Notes: a model not told the origin generated them from the letters alone. A DNA stretch of 64,000 nt from Bradyrhizobium guangdongense (GCF_004114975.1 NZ_CP030051.1:2976001-3040000); one strand, 5' to 3'; shown: positions 46,087 to 56,145, counted from the first letter of the stretch. A program made the numbers and translations.

Positions 46087-47031
46087 TTATTCTGCAGCCT
46101 GTTGTGACGATCGAATGGCGGGCAGCTTCTTCACCAACGCGGTCAGTTCCGCAATCTCCTGCTCGGTGAGGTCCGTGAGCGGCGGGCGAACCGGGCCGGA
46201 GTCGCGGCCAATCACCTTCATGCCGGCCTTGATGATCGAGACCGCATAGCCCTTCCTGCGGTTGCGGATCGCGATCAGCGGCAGGATGAAATCCTTCAAG
46301 CCGGCATGGATCGTCGCATGGTCGCGCTTGCGCACGGCGGTGTAGAAGTTGGTGGCGAATTCCGGCACGAAGTTGAACACGGCCGAGGAATAGGTCGTCA
46401 CGCCCATATCAAGATAGGGCAGCGCGAACGTCTCCGCGGTCGGCAGGCCGCCGACATAGGTCAGGCGGTCGCCGAGCTTGGTGTAGACGCGCGTCATCAG
46501 TTCGATGTCGCCGATGCCGTCCTTGTAGCCGACCAGGTTCGGACAGCGCTCGGCGAGACGCGCGAGGGTGTCGGGCTGCAGGATGGCGTTGTCTCTGTTG
46601 TAGACGATGACGCCGATCTTCACGGAGGCGCAGACGGCCTCGACGTGAGCGGCAAGGCCTTCCTGCTCGGAATGGGTGAGGTAGGGCGGCAGCAGCAGCA
46701 GACCGTCCGCGCCGGCCTTTTCGGCGCCGATTGCGATCTCGCGGGCGATCGCGGTGCCATAGCCGGTACCGGCGAGCACGGGCACGCGGCTCTTGGTCTC
46801 GTCGACGGCCACCTTGACCACTTCAGAGACCTCGGTCGGAGTTAGCGAGAAGAACTCGCCGGTGCCGCCGGCAGCGAACAGGCCGGCGACGTCATAGCCG
46901 CACAGCCAGTCCATGTTGGCGCGGTAGGTCGCCTCGTCGAAGGAGTAGTCAGCCTTGAACGGCGTGACGGGGAAGGACAGGAGGCCCGATCCGATCTTCT
47001 GGGCCATTTCCTGCGGGGTCATCTTGCTCAT
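46087..47031 (-). CDS. 5-dehydro-4-deoxyglucarate dehydratase
   Basis: A 314-residue DHDPS-family TIM barrel. [10 protein letters not shown] binds the substrate carboxylate, Tyr in IVYNRDNA is catalytic and the Schiff-base Lys is in [12 protein letters not shown] 4.2.1.41: it dehydrates and decarboxylates 5-dehydro-4-deoxyglucarate to 2-oxoglutarate semialdehyde. ATG 47031 is used (AGGGA upstream); the frame is open to 47070. First of four closely spaced catabolic genes. Confidence 0.92.
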   Translation of the reverse strand: MSKMTPQEMAQKIGSGLLSFPVTPFKADYSFDEATYRANMDWLCGYDVAGLFAAGGTGEFFSLTPTEVSEVVKVAVDETKSRVPVLAGTGYGTAIAREIAIGAEKAGADGLLLLPPYLTHSEQEGLAAHVEAVCASVKIGVIVYNRDNAILQPDTLARLAERCPNLVGYKDGIGDIELMTRVYTKLGDRLTYVGGLPTAETFALPYLDMGVTTYSSAVFNFVPEFATNFYTAVRKRDHATIHAGLKDFILPLIAIRNRRKGYAVSIIKAGMKVIGRDSGPVRPPLTDLTEQEIAELTALVKKLPAIRSSQQAAE

Positions 47032-47157
47032 GGGCGCTGTCCCTGTGTTCCAGTGTTGGGGAGGACGCAAGAGGCCGCGCGTCCATGCGCCGGTGTTTAG
47101 GCAACCGTTCGATGCGCGTCCAAGCCAAAGCCTATATCGACCGATGCGGATTGAGCA

Positions 47158-48063
47158 TCAATCCTCCACCGCCTCCACCGAGGACAATTCGCTGGCGATC
47201 TTGACCAGCGCGGACAGCAGCGGGTTCTCGTCGTCGCGGCGCCACACCATGAACAGCTCGACCGGCACGCGGTTGCGCAGCTTCAGCGGACGCAGCCGGA
47301 CGTCGGTGATCTTGAGGCCGGCAGCCGCGGCCGGCACGATGGCAAGGCCAAGGCCGGCGCGGACCATCGCGAGGATCGAGTGGATCTGGCTGAGGTGCTG
47401 GACATAGCGCGGCAGGATGTCGGCCCGTGTGAACAAAGCCACCAGGAGGTCGTGAAAGTAGCGGCTCTCATAGGGCGAATACATCACGAAGGGCTGGTCG
47501 TCGAAGTCCTTGATGGTGATGCTGTCGGCATTGGCGAGCGGGTGCTTTTTCGGGATCGCGGCGAGCAGGGGCTCGGCGACGACGCGGCGGCTGGTCAGTT
47601 CGGGCCGCGCGATCGGCGGGCGCAGCAGGCCGGCATCGATCTGGCCCGAGGTCAGCGCCTCGAACTGGTCGCCCGACACCATCTCCTTCAACGAAAAGTC
47701 CACCTCCGGCAGCTTGGCGCGGCAGGCCGCGATCAGCTCGGGCAGGAAGCCGTAGGCGGCGGCAGCCGTAAAGCCGATTTTCAGCGAGCCGGTCTTGCCG
47801 AGCGCGATACGGCGGGCGACCTGCGAGGCGCTTTCGGCGAGCTTCAGGATGCGGCGTGCCTCGGGGAGGAAGCTGCGCCCCGCCGGCGTCAAGCGCACCG
47901 AGCGGCTGGTGCGCTCCAGCAGCGGCGCGTCGATGATGTGCTCCAGCACCTGGATCTGCCGGGACAGCGGCGGCTGGGTCATGTTCAGCCGCGCGGCAGC
48001 GCGGCCGAAATGCAGTTCCTCCGCCACCGTGACGAAACAGCGGAGCTGGTTGAGGTCGAACAT
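47158..48063 (-). CDS. LysR-family regulator of the aldarate locus
   Basis: A 301-residue LysR regulator: N-terminal winged helix-turn-helix (MFDLNQLRCFVTVAEELHFGRAAARLNMTQPPLSRQIQ) and substrate-binding domain (about 90-295). It lies on the same strand between gudP and the catabolic genes. ATG 48063 starts the canonical N-terminus; the 16-residue extension to 48111 is not needed. Probably senses glucarate, galactarate or a pathway intermediate and activates the flanking genes; inference from position. Confidence 0.88.
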   Translation of the reverse strand: MFDLNQLRCFVTVAEELHFGRAAARLNMTQPPLSRQIQVLEHIIDAPLLERTSRSVRLTPAGRSFLPEARRILKLAESASQVARRIALGKTGSLKIGFTAAAAYGFLPELIAACRAKLPEVDFSLKEMVSGDQFEALTSGQIDAGLLRPPIARPELTSRRVVAEPLLAAIPKKHPLANADSITIKDFDDQPFVMYSPYESRYFHDLLVALFTRADILPRYVQHLSQIHSILAMVRAGLGLAIVPAAAAGLKITDVRLRPLKLRNRVPVELFMVWRRDDENPLLSALVKIASELSSVEAVED

Positions 48064-48121
48064 TGATACATGCCTTAGATGGATAAGGCGTTTCCCCGGC
48101 ACTTCTAGCATCGATCACCCC

Positions 48122-48154
48122 CAAAACAAAGACGGCGGCCTTGCGAGCCGCCGT
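48122..48154 (-). terminator. Intrinsic terminator after gudP
   Basis: A stem ACGGCGGC/GCCGCCGT (48132-48139 with 48147-48154) is followed on the minus strand by TCTTTGTTTTGG. It lies 31 bases past the gudP stop and separates transporter transcription from the LysR gene. Confidence 0.8.
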
Positions 48155-48185
48155 TGAGTTGCCTGGTCAAGCTCTCATGGAGCCC

Positions 48186-49526
48186 TCAGGAGGAACGTTT
48201 GAGCACCACCCGCTCGATCTTGCCCACGATCACGAGATAGGCGAAGGCGGCCACCAGAGCGTTGAGTCCGACGAACACCAGCGCGCCATTGAAGGAGCCG
48301 GTCGCGGCCAGGATGTAGCCGATCACGATCGGCGTGGTGATTGATGAGAGGTTGCCGAAGGAGTTGAACAGGCCGCCCGACACGCCGCCTGCCTCCTTGG
48401 GTGAGGTGTCGGAGACGACCGCCCAGCCGAGCGCGCCGATGCCCTTGCCGAAGAAGGCGAGCGCCATGAAGCCGACCACCAGCGCCTGGCCCTCGACATA
48501 GTTGCAGGCGATGATCGACATCGACAGCAGCATGCCGCCGACGATCGGGATCTTGCGCGCCATGGTCAGCGAGCCGCTCTTGCGCAGGATGGCGTCGGAG
48601 ATGATGCCGCCGAGCACGCCGCCGATGAAGCCGCACAGCGCCGGCAGCGTCGCGACGAAGCCGGCTTGCAGGATCGAGAGGCCGCGCTCCTTGACCAGGT
48701 ACACCGGGAACCAGGTCAGGAAGAAATAGGTCAGCGTGTTGATGCAGTACTGGCCCAGATAGACGCCGAGCATCATGCGGTTGGAGAGGAGCTGGCGGAT
48801 GTGGTCCCATTTCGGACCGGAGTCCGGCGCGCGCTCGTCCTTTGGTGCGTCGAGATCGACCAGGGCGCCGCCGTCCTTGATGTAACCGAACTCGGCTTCG
48901 TTGATCGAAGGATGTTCTTTCGGCCCGTAGACAGTCTTGATCCAGGCGAGACCCATAACGACGCCGAGCCCGCCCATCACGAAGAACACGTAACGCCAGC
49001 CGTAATCATGCGCGATCCAGCCCATCAGCGGCGCGAAGATCACGGTGGCGAAATACTGCCCCGAATTGAAGAAGGCCGATGCGGTGCCGCGCTCGTTGCC
49101 GGGAAACCAGGCCGCGACGATGCGGGCGTTGGCGGGAAAGGACGGCGCCTCTGCGACACCGACGAGGAGGCGAAGCGCGAACAGCACGACGATGGCAGCA
49201 CCGGCGCTGAAGAAGCCGACCCAGCCCTGCATCATCGTGAACAGCGACCAGACGATGATGCTGAAAGCGTAGACGAGGCGCGAGCCGTAGCGGTCGAGCA
49301 GCCAGCCGCCCGGCACCTGCGCGACGACGTAGGACCAGCCGAAAGCCGAGAAGATCCAGCCCATCGCCACGGGATCGAGATGAAGCTCCTTGGAGAGCGC
49401 CGGGCCGGCAATCGACAGTGTGGCGCGGTCGGCATAATTGACGGTCGTGAACAGGAACAACATGGTCACGATGAACAGCCTGACGCGAGACCTCCTCACG
49501 TCCGCCGCGGACACCACTGCGCTCAT
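48186..49526 (-). CDS. gudP: Glucarate/galactarate MFS transporter
   Basis: A 446-residue ACS-family MFS transporter that resembles E. coli GudP/GarP: NYADRATLSIAG in helix 1 and SAFGWSYVVAQVPGGWLLDRYGS. About 12 helices. It would import D-glucarate and galactarate by proton symport for the enzymes encoded downstream. AGGAGG is 6 bases from ATG 49526; ATG 49529 is also possible. A terminator follows it. Confidence 0.9.
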   Translation of the reverse strand: MSAVVSAADVRRSRVRLFIVTMLFLFTTVNYADRATLSIAGPALSKELHLDPVAMGWIFSAFGWSYVVAQVPGGWLLDRYGSRLVYAFSIIVWSLFTMMQGWVGFFSAGAAIVVLFALRLLVGVAEAPSFPANARIVAAWFPGNERGTASAFFNSGQYFATVIFAPLMGWIAHDYGWRYVFFVMGGLGVVMGLAWIKTVYGPKEHPSINEAEFGYIKDGGALVDLDAPKDERAPDSGPKWDHIRQLLSNRMMLGVYLGQYCINTLTYFFLTWFPVYLVKERGLSILQAGFVATLPALCGFIGGVLGGIISDAILRKSGSLTMARKIPIVGGMLLSMSIIACNYVEGQALVVGFMALAFFGKGIGALGWAVVSDTSPKEAGGVSGGLFNSFGNLSSITTPIVIGYILAATGSFNGALVFVGLNALVAAFAYLVIVGKIERVVLKRSS

Positions 49527-49661
49527 CATGCGCCTCCTCAAGTCGAATGTTTCCTCAAGGCGACTCCTAGAGGCGCGCGCGGGAAAGTGTCCAAGTTGAA
49601 GGGGGTATCGATTGATGCCGTTTTTGAATTGATGGAACGGCAGCAGCCCGGGTGGTGGCAG

Positions 49662-50853
49662 CTAGACCAATGCCAGGTTGGTCGGATGCACGCCGGTGAA
49701 GATGCGCTGGAGGCTCTCGTTGCCAAGGCCGAAGACGTGCCCGAACAGATCGGCAAACAGCGCGCGATAATCGGTCAGCACGGGATAGTCGCGGTTCTGG
49801 AACAGATGCGCCTGCTCGACCTTGACCTGCTCGCCGAGGATGCGGCCGCCGTTGATACCGCCACCGAGCACCCAGTAGACGCTGCCATGACCGTGATCGG
49901 TGCCGCGGTCGCCGTTCTCGCGGAAGGTGCGGCCGAATTCCGAGATCACCACCACCACTGTATCCCGCCACGCTGCCGGCCCGACTTCCTCGGAGAAGCC
50001 GACCAGGGCGCGACCGAGCTCGCCGAGCCGGTCGGCGAGATAGCCGTTGGCGGCGCCCTGGTTGACATGCGTGTCCCAGCCGCCGACGTCGACGAAGCCG
50101 AGATTGAATTGCTCGCGCATCAGGCGGCCGATGCGCCGCGCCGACAATTCGAAGCCGCGCGGCGAGACCGCGCCGCGATTGGCGGCATTCATCTCCTCGG
50201 AGACCGAGCGGTAGACGTCGTCGCGGACCCGAAAACCCTCCGACACCGAGGCGGCGAGGTTCGACTGCGCGTACATCTTCTTGATCAGATCGGCCTGGCG
50301 ATCGTCGACGCCGGGCTTGGCGACATTGCTGATGCCGGTATTCGGGACCTGCGTCTTGCCGCGGAAGATCAGCGGCAGCTGGTCGGTGAAGGCGATCGGC
50401 TTGGCGCGAGCCAGCTCAGTGGCGAGCCGGCTCATGAAGCCCGAGCGATAGTCGCGAGCCACCGGCAGATTGGCCGAGCTCGATCGTGTCCTGGGTTTCG
50501 AAATGGCTTCGGGTCAAATCGTCGCTGGTGCCGGCGAAGGGAATGAAGGCGATCTCGCGCTTGGCCCAGAGCGGATAGATGCTGTCGCGCAAGGCCGGAT
50601 GTAACCCCCAATCGGCGTCGAGCGCGAGCGCGGCGTTGGGATTGCCGGCGTCCGGCCTGGCGATGGCGAGCGTCGGCCGCGATCCGCGGTAAAAGTCGCT
50701 CGAGACCGGCACCACGACGTTCGCGGCATCATAAGCGCCGCGCAAGAACACCACCAGCATGCGGGCGTCGGTCGCCGGCGCGGCCCAGACGCGGCCCGCC
50801 ACCGTGAGCGGAGCGAGCGCGGCAAAGGTCTTGATCAACTCGCGGCGGTTCAT
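49662..50853 (-). pseudogene. DUF1501-family exported protein, interrupted by a frameshift
   Basis: The N-terminal part (from ATG 50853; MNRRELIKTFAALAPLTVAGRVWA, a signal peptide, then VVFLRGAYDAANVVVP) and the C-terminal part (stop at 49662; GFVDVGGWDTH, ISEFGRTFRENG, GTDHGHG) are in different frames. Restoring two bases at the CGCG near 50451-50457 (TCGCGAC to TCGCGCGAC) joins them as ...GGSRDYRSGFM..., which I believe to be the family sequence. DUF1501 proteins are related to alkaline-phosphatase-like sulfatases and are typically encoded with a DUF1800 protein, as here. Decay or sequencing error cannot be told apart from the sequence. Confidence 0.8.
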
Positions 50854-50868
50854 GGCGATCTCCTTTGC

Positions 50869-52416
50869 TCAGTGCATGAATTCCGGCGACGACAGGAACA
50901 GCGTGTTCCAGTCCTGCGGTGAGATCGCCCTGTCCAGCGAGGCCAGCGTCGCCGGGCCGAGAGTGTTGCGAAGACCGTTGAAGTAGAGCGCGTTCTGGAG
51001 CAGCGGGAACGCGGGCTGCTCGACCGGATTGGGACCTTCGGATTTGAACAGGCCGGACGAGCCGGATCCGATCTGACGCGCGATCTCGAAGCGAACCATC
51101 ATCTGTCCGGGGCCGTTCCAGGCGGCCGAGGTCAGCGCATAGCCGTCCGGCGTCTCGTGGTTGAACAGGCCTTCGCCGAGGCGATTGATCCAGCCCTGGA
51201 TCGGCGCGGTGTTCAGGATCACCCTGTCGTCATAGGCGAGGCGAACGGCCGACAGCACATATTGCACGGGATCCTTGAAGCGGGTGCCGGGCTTCAGCGC
51301 AGCCTCGAATTCGCTCGAATGAATCATCGTCGCGAGGACCGAGGCGATGTCGCCATCGGTGGATTTGAACGTCTGCGCCATCCGCTGCACGAGTGCTTCC
51401 GGCGGATTGTCGGAGACGAAGTAGGTCGCGATCTTGCGCGACAGATGGCTTGCGGTGGCGGGATGATGGACCAGGATGTCGATGGCCTCGTCGACCTCGG
51501 CGAGCCCGCGCCCCTTGATGACGTGCCCTAGAAAGGTCTTGTCGCTGTAGTCGTGACGGGACGGATTGAATTCGAAGGCGCCCTCGCGCACGAGCTGGGC
51601 CTGCAATTCCGGCTTGAGCTTCGGGTCTTCCGGCCTGGTGTCGATGCCGACCCCCGTGAGAATCTTCGCCAGCGCCTCGACGTCGGCCTGCGTGTAGCCG
51701 GAGCCGACGCCCATGGTATGCAGCTCCATGATCTCGCGGGCGTAGTTTTCGTTCAGGTGGCCAGCCGCGTTGTCGGCATTGTCGAGATAGCGCAGCATCG
51801 CGGGGTGATGCACGGTCGCCGCGAGCAGGTCGCGAAATTTGCCGAGCGAATTGGGGCGGATGGCGTGATCGACGTAGTCGCCGATCAGCACGCGCAGATT
51901 CGACTTGTACTGGTGGACGTTGAAGTGATTGAACCAGAACCAGACCATGCGCTCGCGCAGCTGGTCGGGCGCGTAGAGCGCGTGCAGGATGGTGCGCGCC
52001 GCGGCCTGCTTGGCGCGATCGCTCATTGCCTGCTGAAACACCTGCTGCGCCGCCTTTTTCTGGTCGGGATCGGCGACCTGGTTGGCGCTCTTGGATTGCT
52101 GTTCGAAGGCGACCGCAATGTCGAACGGGAAGCGGTGCACGTCGGGCATCGCCTCGATCTGCGCCTTGGCCGCTTCGGGCAATGCCGGATTGCCGGCCGG
52201 ATGCAGCTGTTCCTGCAGCCAGCGCTCGGCACCGATGCCGTGCATGTGCGCGGCACTCGAGGTGCTCACGCCGAAAGTCAGCCGATCGAGCAAAGCGAGA
52301 TCATGCGGGTTGAGGTCGTCGGCACGGGCGATGTTCGGCATCAGTCCTGTGGACAGGGCGACGAGCGCCGCGAGGCGCGACCGACGCAGCCGACGATATG
52401 CGCTTCTGCTATCCAC
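50869..52416 (-). CDS. DUF1800-family exported protein
   Basis: A 515-residue protein with a basic signal peptide (RRLRRSRLAALVALSTGLMPNIARA) and the DUF1800 domain: LDRLTFG near the N-terminus, ERMVWFWFNHFNV, NENYAREIMELHTMG, GYTQADVEALAKILTG, FLGHVIKG and a C-terminal LSSPEFMH. It pairs with the DUF1501 gene 15 bases downstream; the two nearly always occur together and their joint periplasmic role is unknown. GTG 52416 fits the signal peptide and a GGGA; ATG 52458 is also in frame. Confidence 0.82.
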   Translation of the reverse strand: MDSRSAYRRLRRSRLAALVALSTGLMPNIARADDLNPHDLALLDRLTFGVSTSSAAHMHGIGAERWLQEQLHPAGNPALPEAAKAQIEAMPDVHRFPFDIAVAFEQQSKSANQVADPDQKKAAQQVFQQAMSDRAKQAAARTILHALYAPDQLRERMVWFWFNHFNVHQYKSNLRVLIGDYVDHAIRPNSLGKFRDLLAATVHHPAMLRYLDNADNAAGHLNENYAREIMELHTMGVGSGYTQADVEALAKILTGVGIDTRPEDPKLKPELQAQLVREGAFEFNPSRHDYSDKTFLGHVIKGRGLAEVDEAIDILVHHPATASHLSRKIATYFVSDNPPEALVQRMAQTFKSTDGDIASVLATMIHSSEFEAALKPGTRFKDPVQYVLSAVRLAYDDRVILNTAPIQGWINRLGEGLFNHETPDGYALTSAAWNGPGQMMVRFEIARQIGSGSSGLFKSEGPNPVEQPAFPLLQNALYFNGLRNTLGPATLASLDRAISPQDWNTLFLSSPEFMH

Positions 52417-52576
52417 GGTCGATCCCGGCGGGTTCGGACTGCATGAGGACGCCCACATCCCATGACGCGTGCTTCATCATGCGCCCGTCGGCTGAACCTG
52501 CCCTGAATGGAATGGACTCAATTGACGGCAGCGCCATCAACTTCCAGCGAGCGGCAACGGGTTCCGGCGCCGTGGA

Positions 52577-54529
52577 CTATTGCTGCGCGCCCGGCAGGAG
52601 CGGAGCCAACAGTCCGCGCGTGACGCCTGGCGGCACGGCGTCCAGGCCGAGCACGGCGCTCGCGGAAGGCAGCGTCGCATCCGCCATCGCGGCGTGGCCT
52701 TCGGCGCTGGGATGCACGGCACCGCCATAGACGGCCGAGAGCACGCCCCAGGTCGCGTCGTGAATGTCGCTCGGCTGGCTCGCCGCCGGCAGGCCCTGCG
52801 GATAGGTCATCGCCGCGAAATAGCTGTCATTGGCGTCGCGGATCCAGCGCGCGCGCGGCAGATAGGCGCGATACTCGGAGGCGCCGCGGCCGCACAGCAT
52901 CGGCTGGCTTGCCGCGCTGACGATATCAGGATTGAAGCTCTGGCCATTCTCGGCAAAGCAGGTGCGGTCAAACTCGGGATCGCTGCCCGCATGGGCGCAG
53001 AAGCCATGATCGGCAAACGCGGTCTGGTGCGCATCGACGAAGGTCATGCGGTCGGCCTCGGGGTCGCGGCACAGCGCGCCGCGCGTGCAGGTGGCGAGCC
53101 CCTTCAACTGCGGCAGGAATTCGGTGTCAACGAAGGTCGAGACGCGGGCGAGCCGCTGCGGATCGGCGTTGAAGGCGGGATGGATGTCGAACCCGGCGCG
53201 GCCGCCGCGGCAGGGCACGCCGCCGTCGGCCAGCGCCGGATTGGCGTAGGAGACGTAGACGACGTGCGAGAGATCGCCGCCGACCAGCGGCTTGAGCGCT
53301 TCGCGCAGCTTGACGAAATTCTGCGGCAGCTCCCGCTGCAGCGCGTCGCGGGAATCGTCGACGCTCGCCATCACGCCGGAGCGGCGGAATAGCGCACGTT
53401 CGGTCGCGGTGTCGACGATGACGTCGGCGACGAGGCCTGAGAAGTAGACGTCGTTGGCGCCGATCGAGAGCAGCACGAGATCGAGATTGCGGTCCGGCTG
53501 GCGCTTCTTCGCCGCAGTGACGGCCTCGCGCAGTTCGGCGACCTGCGCGTTCACGCTGGTGTTGCAGACGCCGGACTTGCCGGGCGGGCATTCACGGGCG
53601 CGTTGCGAACCGAGCAGCCCGTCGCTGATGCTGGCACCGGTGCAGGCGAGCGGCAGGTAGGTGACGGCGATATGAGTGTAGCGCACCGCGAGCGCGAGCG
53701 CGGTGCGAGTCTGGTAGCTGTACAACGAGCGATGACAGGGCGAGTTGAACCAGAGCGCGCTGTAATGCTGCCAATTGGCGAGCGTATCCGGGGCCTCGCA
53801 GGCGCGGCCGCCCTTGTAGCCGGCGCGGCTCGGCCGGTAATATTGTGCGCCGGCGGTGCCGAGATAGGAGCGGAAGCAAAAGCCCTCATCGGACAGCGCC
53901 AGCGGTCGGTCCGGATTGCCTTCGCCGGAGGCGATGCTGTCTCCAAGGCCGGCGATGAAGATGTCGCGGACCTGGATCTCGGTCTGGATACGCTGGCTCG
54001 GATCGGAGCCAGAGGAGACGTCGACGGTCGCCACCGTCTGCTTGCCGTAGCGCACCCGCAGATTGATCGGCTCGGCGCAGTCGAAGGTCGAGGTCTGCGG
54101 TCCGTCGCCGTCGTCGAACGACCAGGCGCAGGTGGCGCCGACCGGCACCGCGCCGGTCAGGCGAACGGTGATGGGGTGGTCGATTGGGGTGATGTAGTTC
54201 TCTTTAACGTTATCGCGGGTGCAGGGCTGGTTGACCCGGCCCTGGAGGTCGATGCAGAGCCGGTTGACCATGTTGCGAGCCCAGCCGCGGCCCTCGCTCT
54301 GGAGTTCCAGCGACTGTTCGGCTGCGAGAATGCTGCGGTTACGCGCGTTCTCCACATGCAGCAGGAAGTCGCGCTCTTCCCGGAACAGGCGGAAGCGGTT
54401 GCGGACCTCCCAATTGATCTGCATCGCCCCGGCATCCTGGGCGGCTGCGGGCTGGAACGGCAAAACGGAAACGAGCCCGGCCAGCAGCAGGGTGCCCGCG
54501 AGACATCGACGAAGGGAAACAGAGATCAT
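52577..54529 (-). CDS. Exported SGNH/GDSL-type hydrolase
   Basis: A 650-residue protein with a signal peptide (cut about 31, AAA/QD), an N-terminal region (about 35-190) with a PKD-like phrase (GATCAWSFDDGDG), and an SGNH hydrolase domain (about 195-640). The nucleophile Ser is in GLGDSIASGEGNPD, the oxyanion Asn in SIGANDVYFS, and the His in VHPSAEGH. Many cysteines in the catalytic domain suggest disulfides and an extracytoplasmic site. It could be an esterase or lipase; substrate is unknown. ATG 54529 starts just before the signal peptide. Confidence 0.8.
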   Translation of the reverse strand: MISVSLRRCLAGTLLLAGLVSVLPFQPAAAQDAGAMQINWEVRNRFRLFREERDFLLHVENARNRSILAAEQSLELQSEGRGWARNMVNRLCIDLQGRVNQPCTRDNVKENYITPIDHPITVRLTGAVPVGATCAWSFDDGDGPQTSTFDCAEPINLRVRYGKQTVATVDVSSGSDPSQRIQTEIQVRDIFIAGLGDSIASGEGNPDRPLALSDEGFCFRSYLGTAGAQYYRPSRAGYKGGRACEAPDTLANWQHYSALWFNSPCHRSLYSYQTRTALALAVRYTHIAVTYLPLACTGASISDGLLGSQRARECPPGKSGVCNTSVNAQVAELREAVTAAKKRQPDRNLDLVLLSIGANDVYFSGLVADVIVDTATERALFRRSGVMASVDDSRDALQRELPQNFVKLREALKPLVGGDLSHVVYVSYANPALADGGVPCRGGRAGFDIHPAFNADPQRLARVSTFVDTEFLPQLKGLATCTRGALCRDPEADRMTFVDAHQTAFADHGFCAHAGSDPEFDRTCFAENGQSFNPDIVSAASQPMLCGRGASEYRAYLPRARWIRDANDSYFAAMTYPQGLPAASQPSDIHDATWGVLSAVYGGAVHPSAEGHAAMADATLPSASAVLGLDAVPPGVTRGLLAPLLPGAQQ

Positions 54530-54640
54530 GATCCGCGTCTTCAACGGCAAAGTTGAGGCGGAAATAAGAGAGCATAGCTCGCCTGCCTGCAACTTTTGTC
54601 TGCCGCTTTCACGGGTAGCCGGCATCATCGCCGGCCAGCC

Positions 54641-55723
54641 TCACCGTTTGCTGGCTTGGCGCAGCGACCGCTCGTGCTCCATTGCCGTGACCTGCTTGGG
54701 CAGGTTGGCCTGCGCGCAGGCTTCCGCTAGTCGTCGCCGCTCCTGCCAGGGCTGGACCACGTTCATCCAGAGCTCGCGAGTGCCCATGATGGAGATGGCG
54801 AGGCCGAACGGGATCACGAAATAGAGAATGCGGAAGACAAGCAGGGTCGCCAGCAGCTGCTCGCGGCCGAATTCGGGCAGCGCCACCAGCATGGCGGCGT
54901 CGAACACGCCAATCGAGCCGGGGGCGTGGCTGGCGAAGCCCAGTAGCGTTGCCAGGATGAACACCACTGCGAGCGACAGGAAATCGATCGGCGGATCGGC
55001 CGGTATCAGCAGGTACATCGCGAAGGCGCAGAAGCCGAGATCGACCACCCCGATCAGAATCTGCACCAGCGTCAGCGGCGCCGACGGCAGCACCACCTTC
55101 CAGCCCTTCTGGCCGAGCTCGCGGCGCTTCTCGCCCATGCCGAGCCAGACCAGATAGGCGGCGATGGAGGCGAGGCCGCCGAACGCGATCAGCCGGTTAA
55201 TCGACGACGGCAGCTGGTCCATGTAGGAGGCCGCATCCGGATGCAGGGCCATGCCGATCGACAGCACGAAGATGTTACCGAGCCAGAAAGTCAGGCCGGA
55301 CAGGAAGCAGATCTTGGCGACGTCGATCGCGTTCAGTCCATAATCCGAATAGATCCGGAATCGGATCGCTCCGCCGGTGAAGACCGTGGCGCCGATGTTG
55401 TGGCCGATCGAATAGGACGTGAAGCTTGACAGCGCTGCGATGCGATAAGGGACGTGCTTCTTGCCGATCGTTCGCAGTGCAAAAAAGTCATAGAAAGTCA
55501 GCGTACAGAACGCGAAGAACACGCAAACAGCGGCGAGCCCGATATGCGCGCGGGGAATCTCGGTTAACGCGGTCAGGATGACGCCGGTGTCGATGCCCTT
55601 GAGGGTTCGCAACAGCGTGGTGACCGCGAAGGCGATGATCATCACGCTCGCGGCAATGCCCAGCCGTCGCCAGCCGATCCATCTCTTGAAGCCGCGTTTC
55701 AGCGCGGGCAGCAGTCCGTGCAT
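54641..55723 (-). CDS. LPG-synthase-like integral membrane protein (UPF0104/MprF flippase domain)
   Basis: A 360-residue protein with about eight membrane helices, matching the membrane domain of lysylphosphatidylglycerol synthase (MprF) without the C-terminal transferase. Family phrases are SYSIGHNIGATVFTGGAIRFRIY and the late SHAPGSIGVFDAAML. In MprF this part flips lysyl-PG; stand-alone forms probably flip or handle other lipids. It is 110 bases from the SGNH hydrolase gene on the same strand and may act with it on lipids, which is inference. Confidence 0.82.
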   Translation of the reverse strand: MHGLLPALKRGFKRWIGWRRLGIAASVMIIAFAVTTLLRTLKGIDTGVILTALTEIPRAHIGLAAVCVFFAFCTLTFYDFFALRTIGKKHVPYRIAALSSFTSYSIGHNIGATVFTGGAIRFRIYSDYGLNAIDVAKICFLSGLTFWLGNIFVLSIGMALHPDAASYMDQLPSSINRLIAFGGLASIAAYLVWLGMGEKRRELGQKGWKVVLPSAPLTLVQILIGVVDLGFCAFAMYLLIPADPPIDFLSLAVVFILATLLGFASHAPGSIGVFDAAMLVALPEFGREQLLATLLVFRILYFVIPFGLAISIMGTRELWMNVVQPWQERRRLAEACAQANLPKQVTAMEHERSLRQASKR

Positions 55724-56145
55724 TCATCCTCCCGGCGGGGGGCAGATCCGACCCGGCCAGACATTGGCAGATCGGCTACGATCGTGGCCAAAGGCAGGCG
55801 TCGATCGCAAGACATGATAAAGCTCATTTAAGGCAAAACCGGCGGCTTGTGCAGCCCTTGACAACAATAGGTTCTACGTCGGACCGGCCGGTCTTGTCAC
55901 ACGCGGTTCATATCGGGCGCGTTAAGCATACGAGTCGCGACAAGTGGCTCAAGCCCGCGTCCGGAGATTGACATCGTTTCATATCCCGGCCCCGCCGACA
56001 TTGTTCCAGCTCAAGTGTCATGCGCCGTTTCGGAACGTCGATGGCCTCTGTTCGTTGGGCCTCATCAGCAATCGAACATGGCGAAACAGGCGGCTTTCCT
56101 GCAGGCCGACGCCGCCGTGTTCCCGAACCGAAGAGGACCGGAACG
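55724..56145. other. Divergent intergenic region upstream of the DUF892 gene
   Basis: About 420 bases between the UPF0104-type gene and the DUF892 gene. It holds the EcfG-type promoter at 56032-56056. The rest shows no gene or repeat; TTGACA occurs at about 55859 without a matching -10. Confidence 0.5.
56032..56056 (+). promoter_or_regulatory. EcfG (general stress sigma factor) promoter
   Basis: GGAAC (56032-56036), 16 bases, CGTT (56053-56056): an exact match to the alphaproteobacterial EcfG consensus GGAAC-N16/17-CGTT. Transcription would begin about 56063, about 80 bases before the DUF892 start. DUF892 proteins are typical members of this stress regulon. Confidence 0.75.

Noticed and set aside
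44811..46169. Plus-strand frame of 452 codons over gudD
   Set aside because: Antisense of a clear glucarate dehydratase gene; no ribosome site or recognisable domain.
48666..50546. Plus-strand open frame of 626 codons opposite gudP and the DUF1501 gene
   Set aside because: Antisense shadow: compositionally biased (Glu/Asp/Arg/His), no family motif, and both genes below it are well supported.
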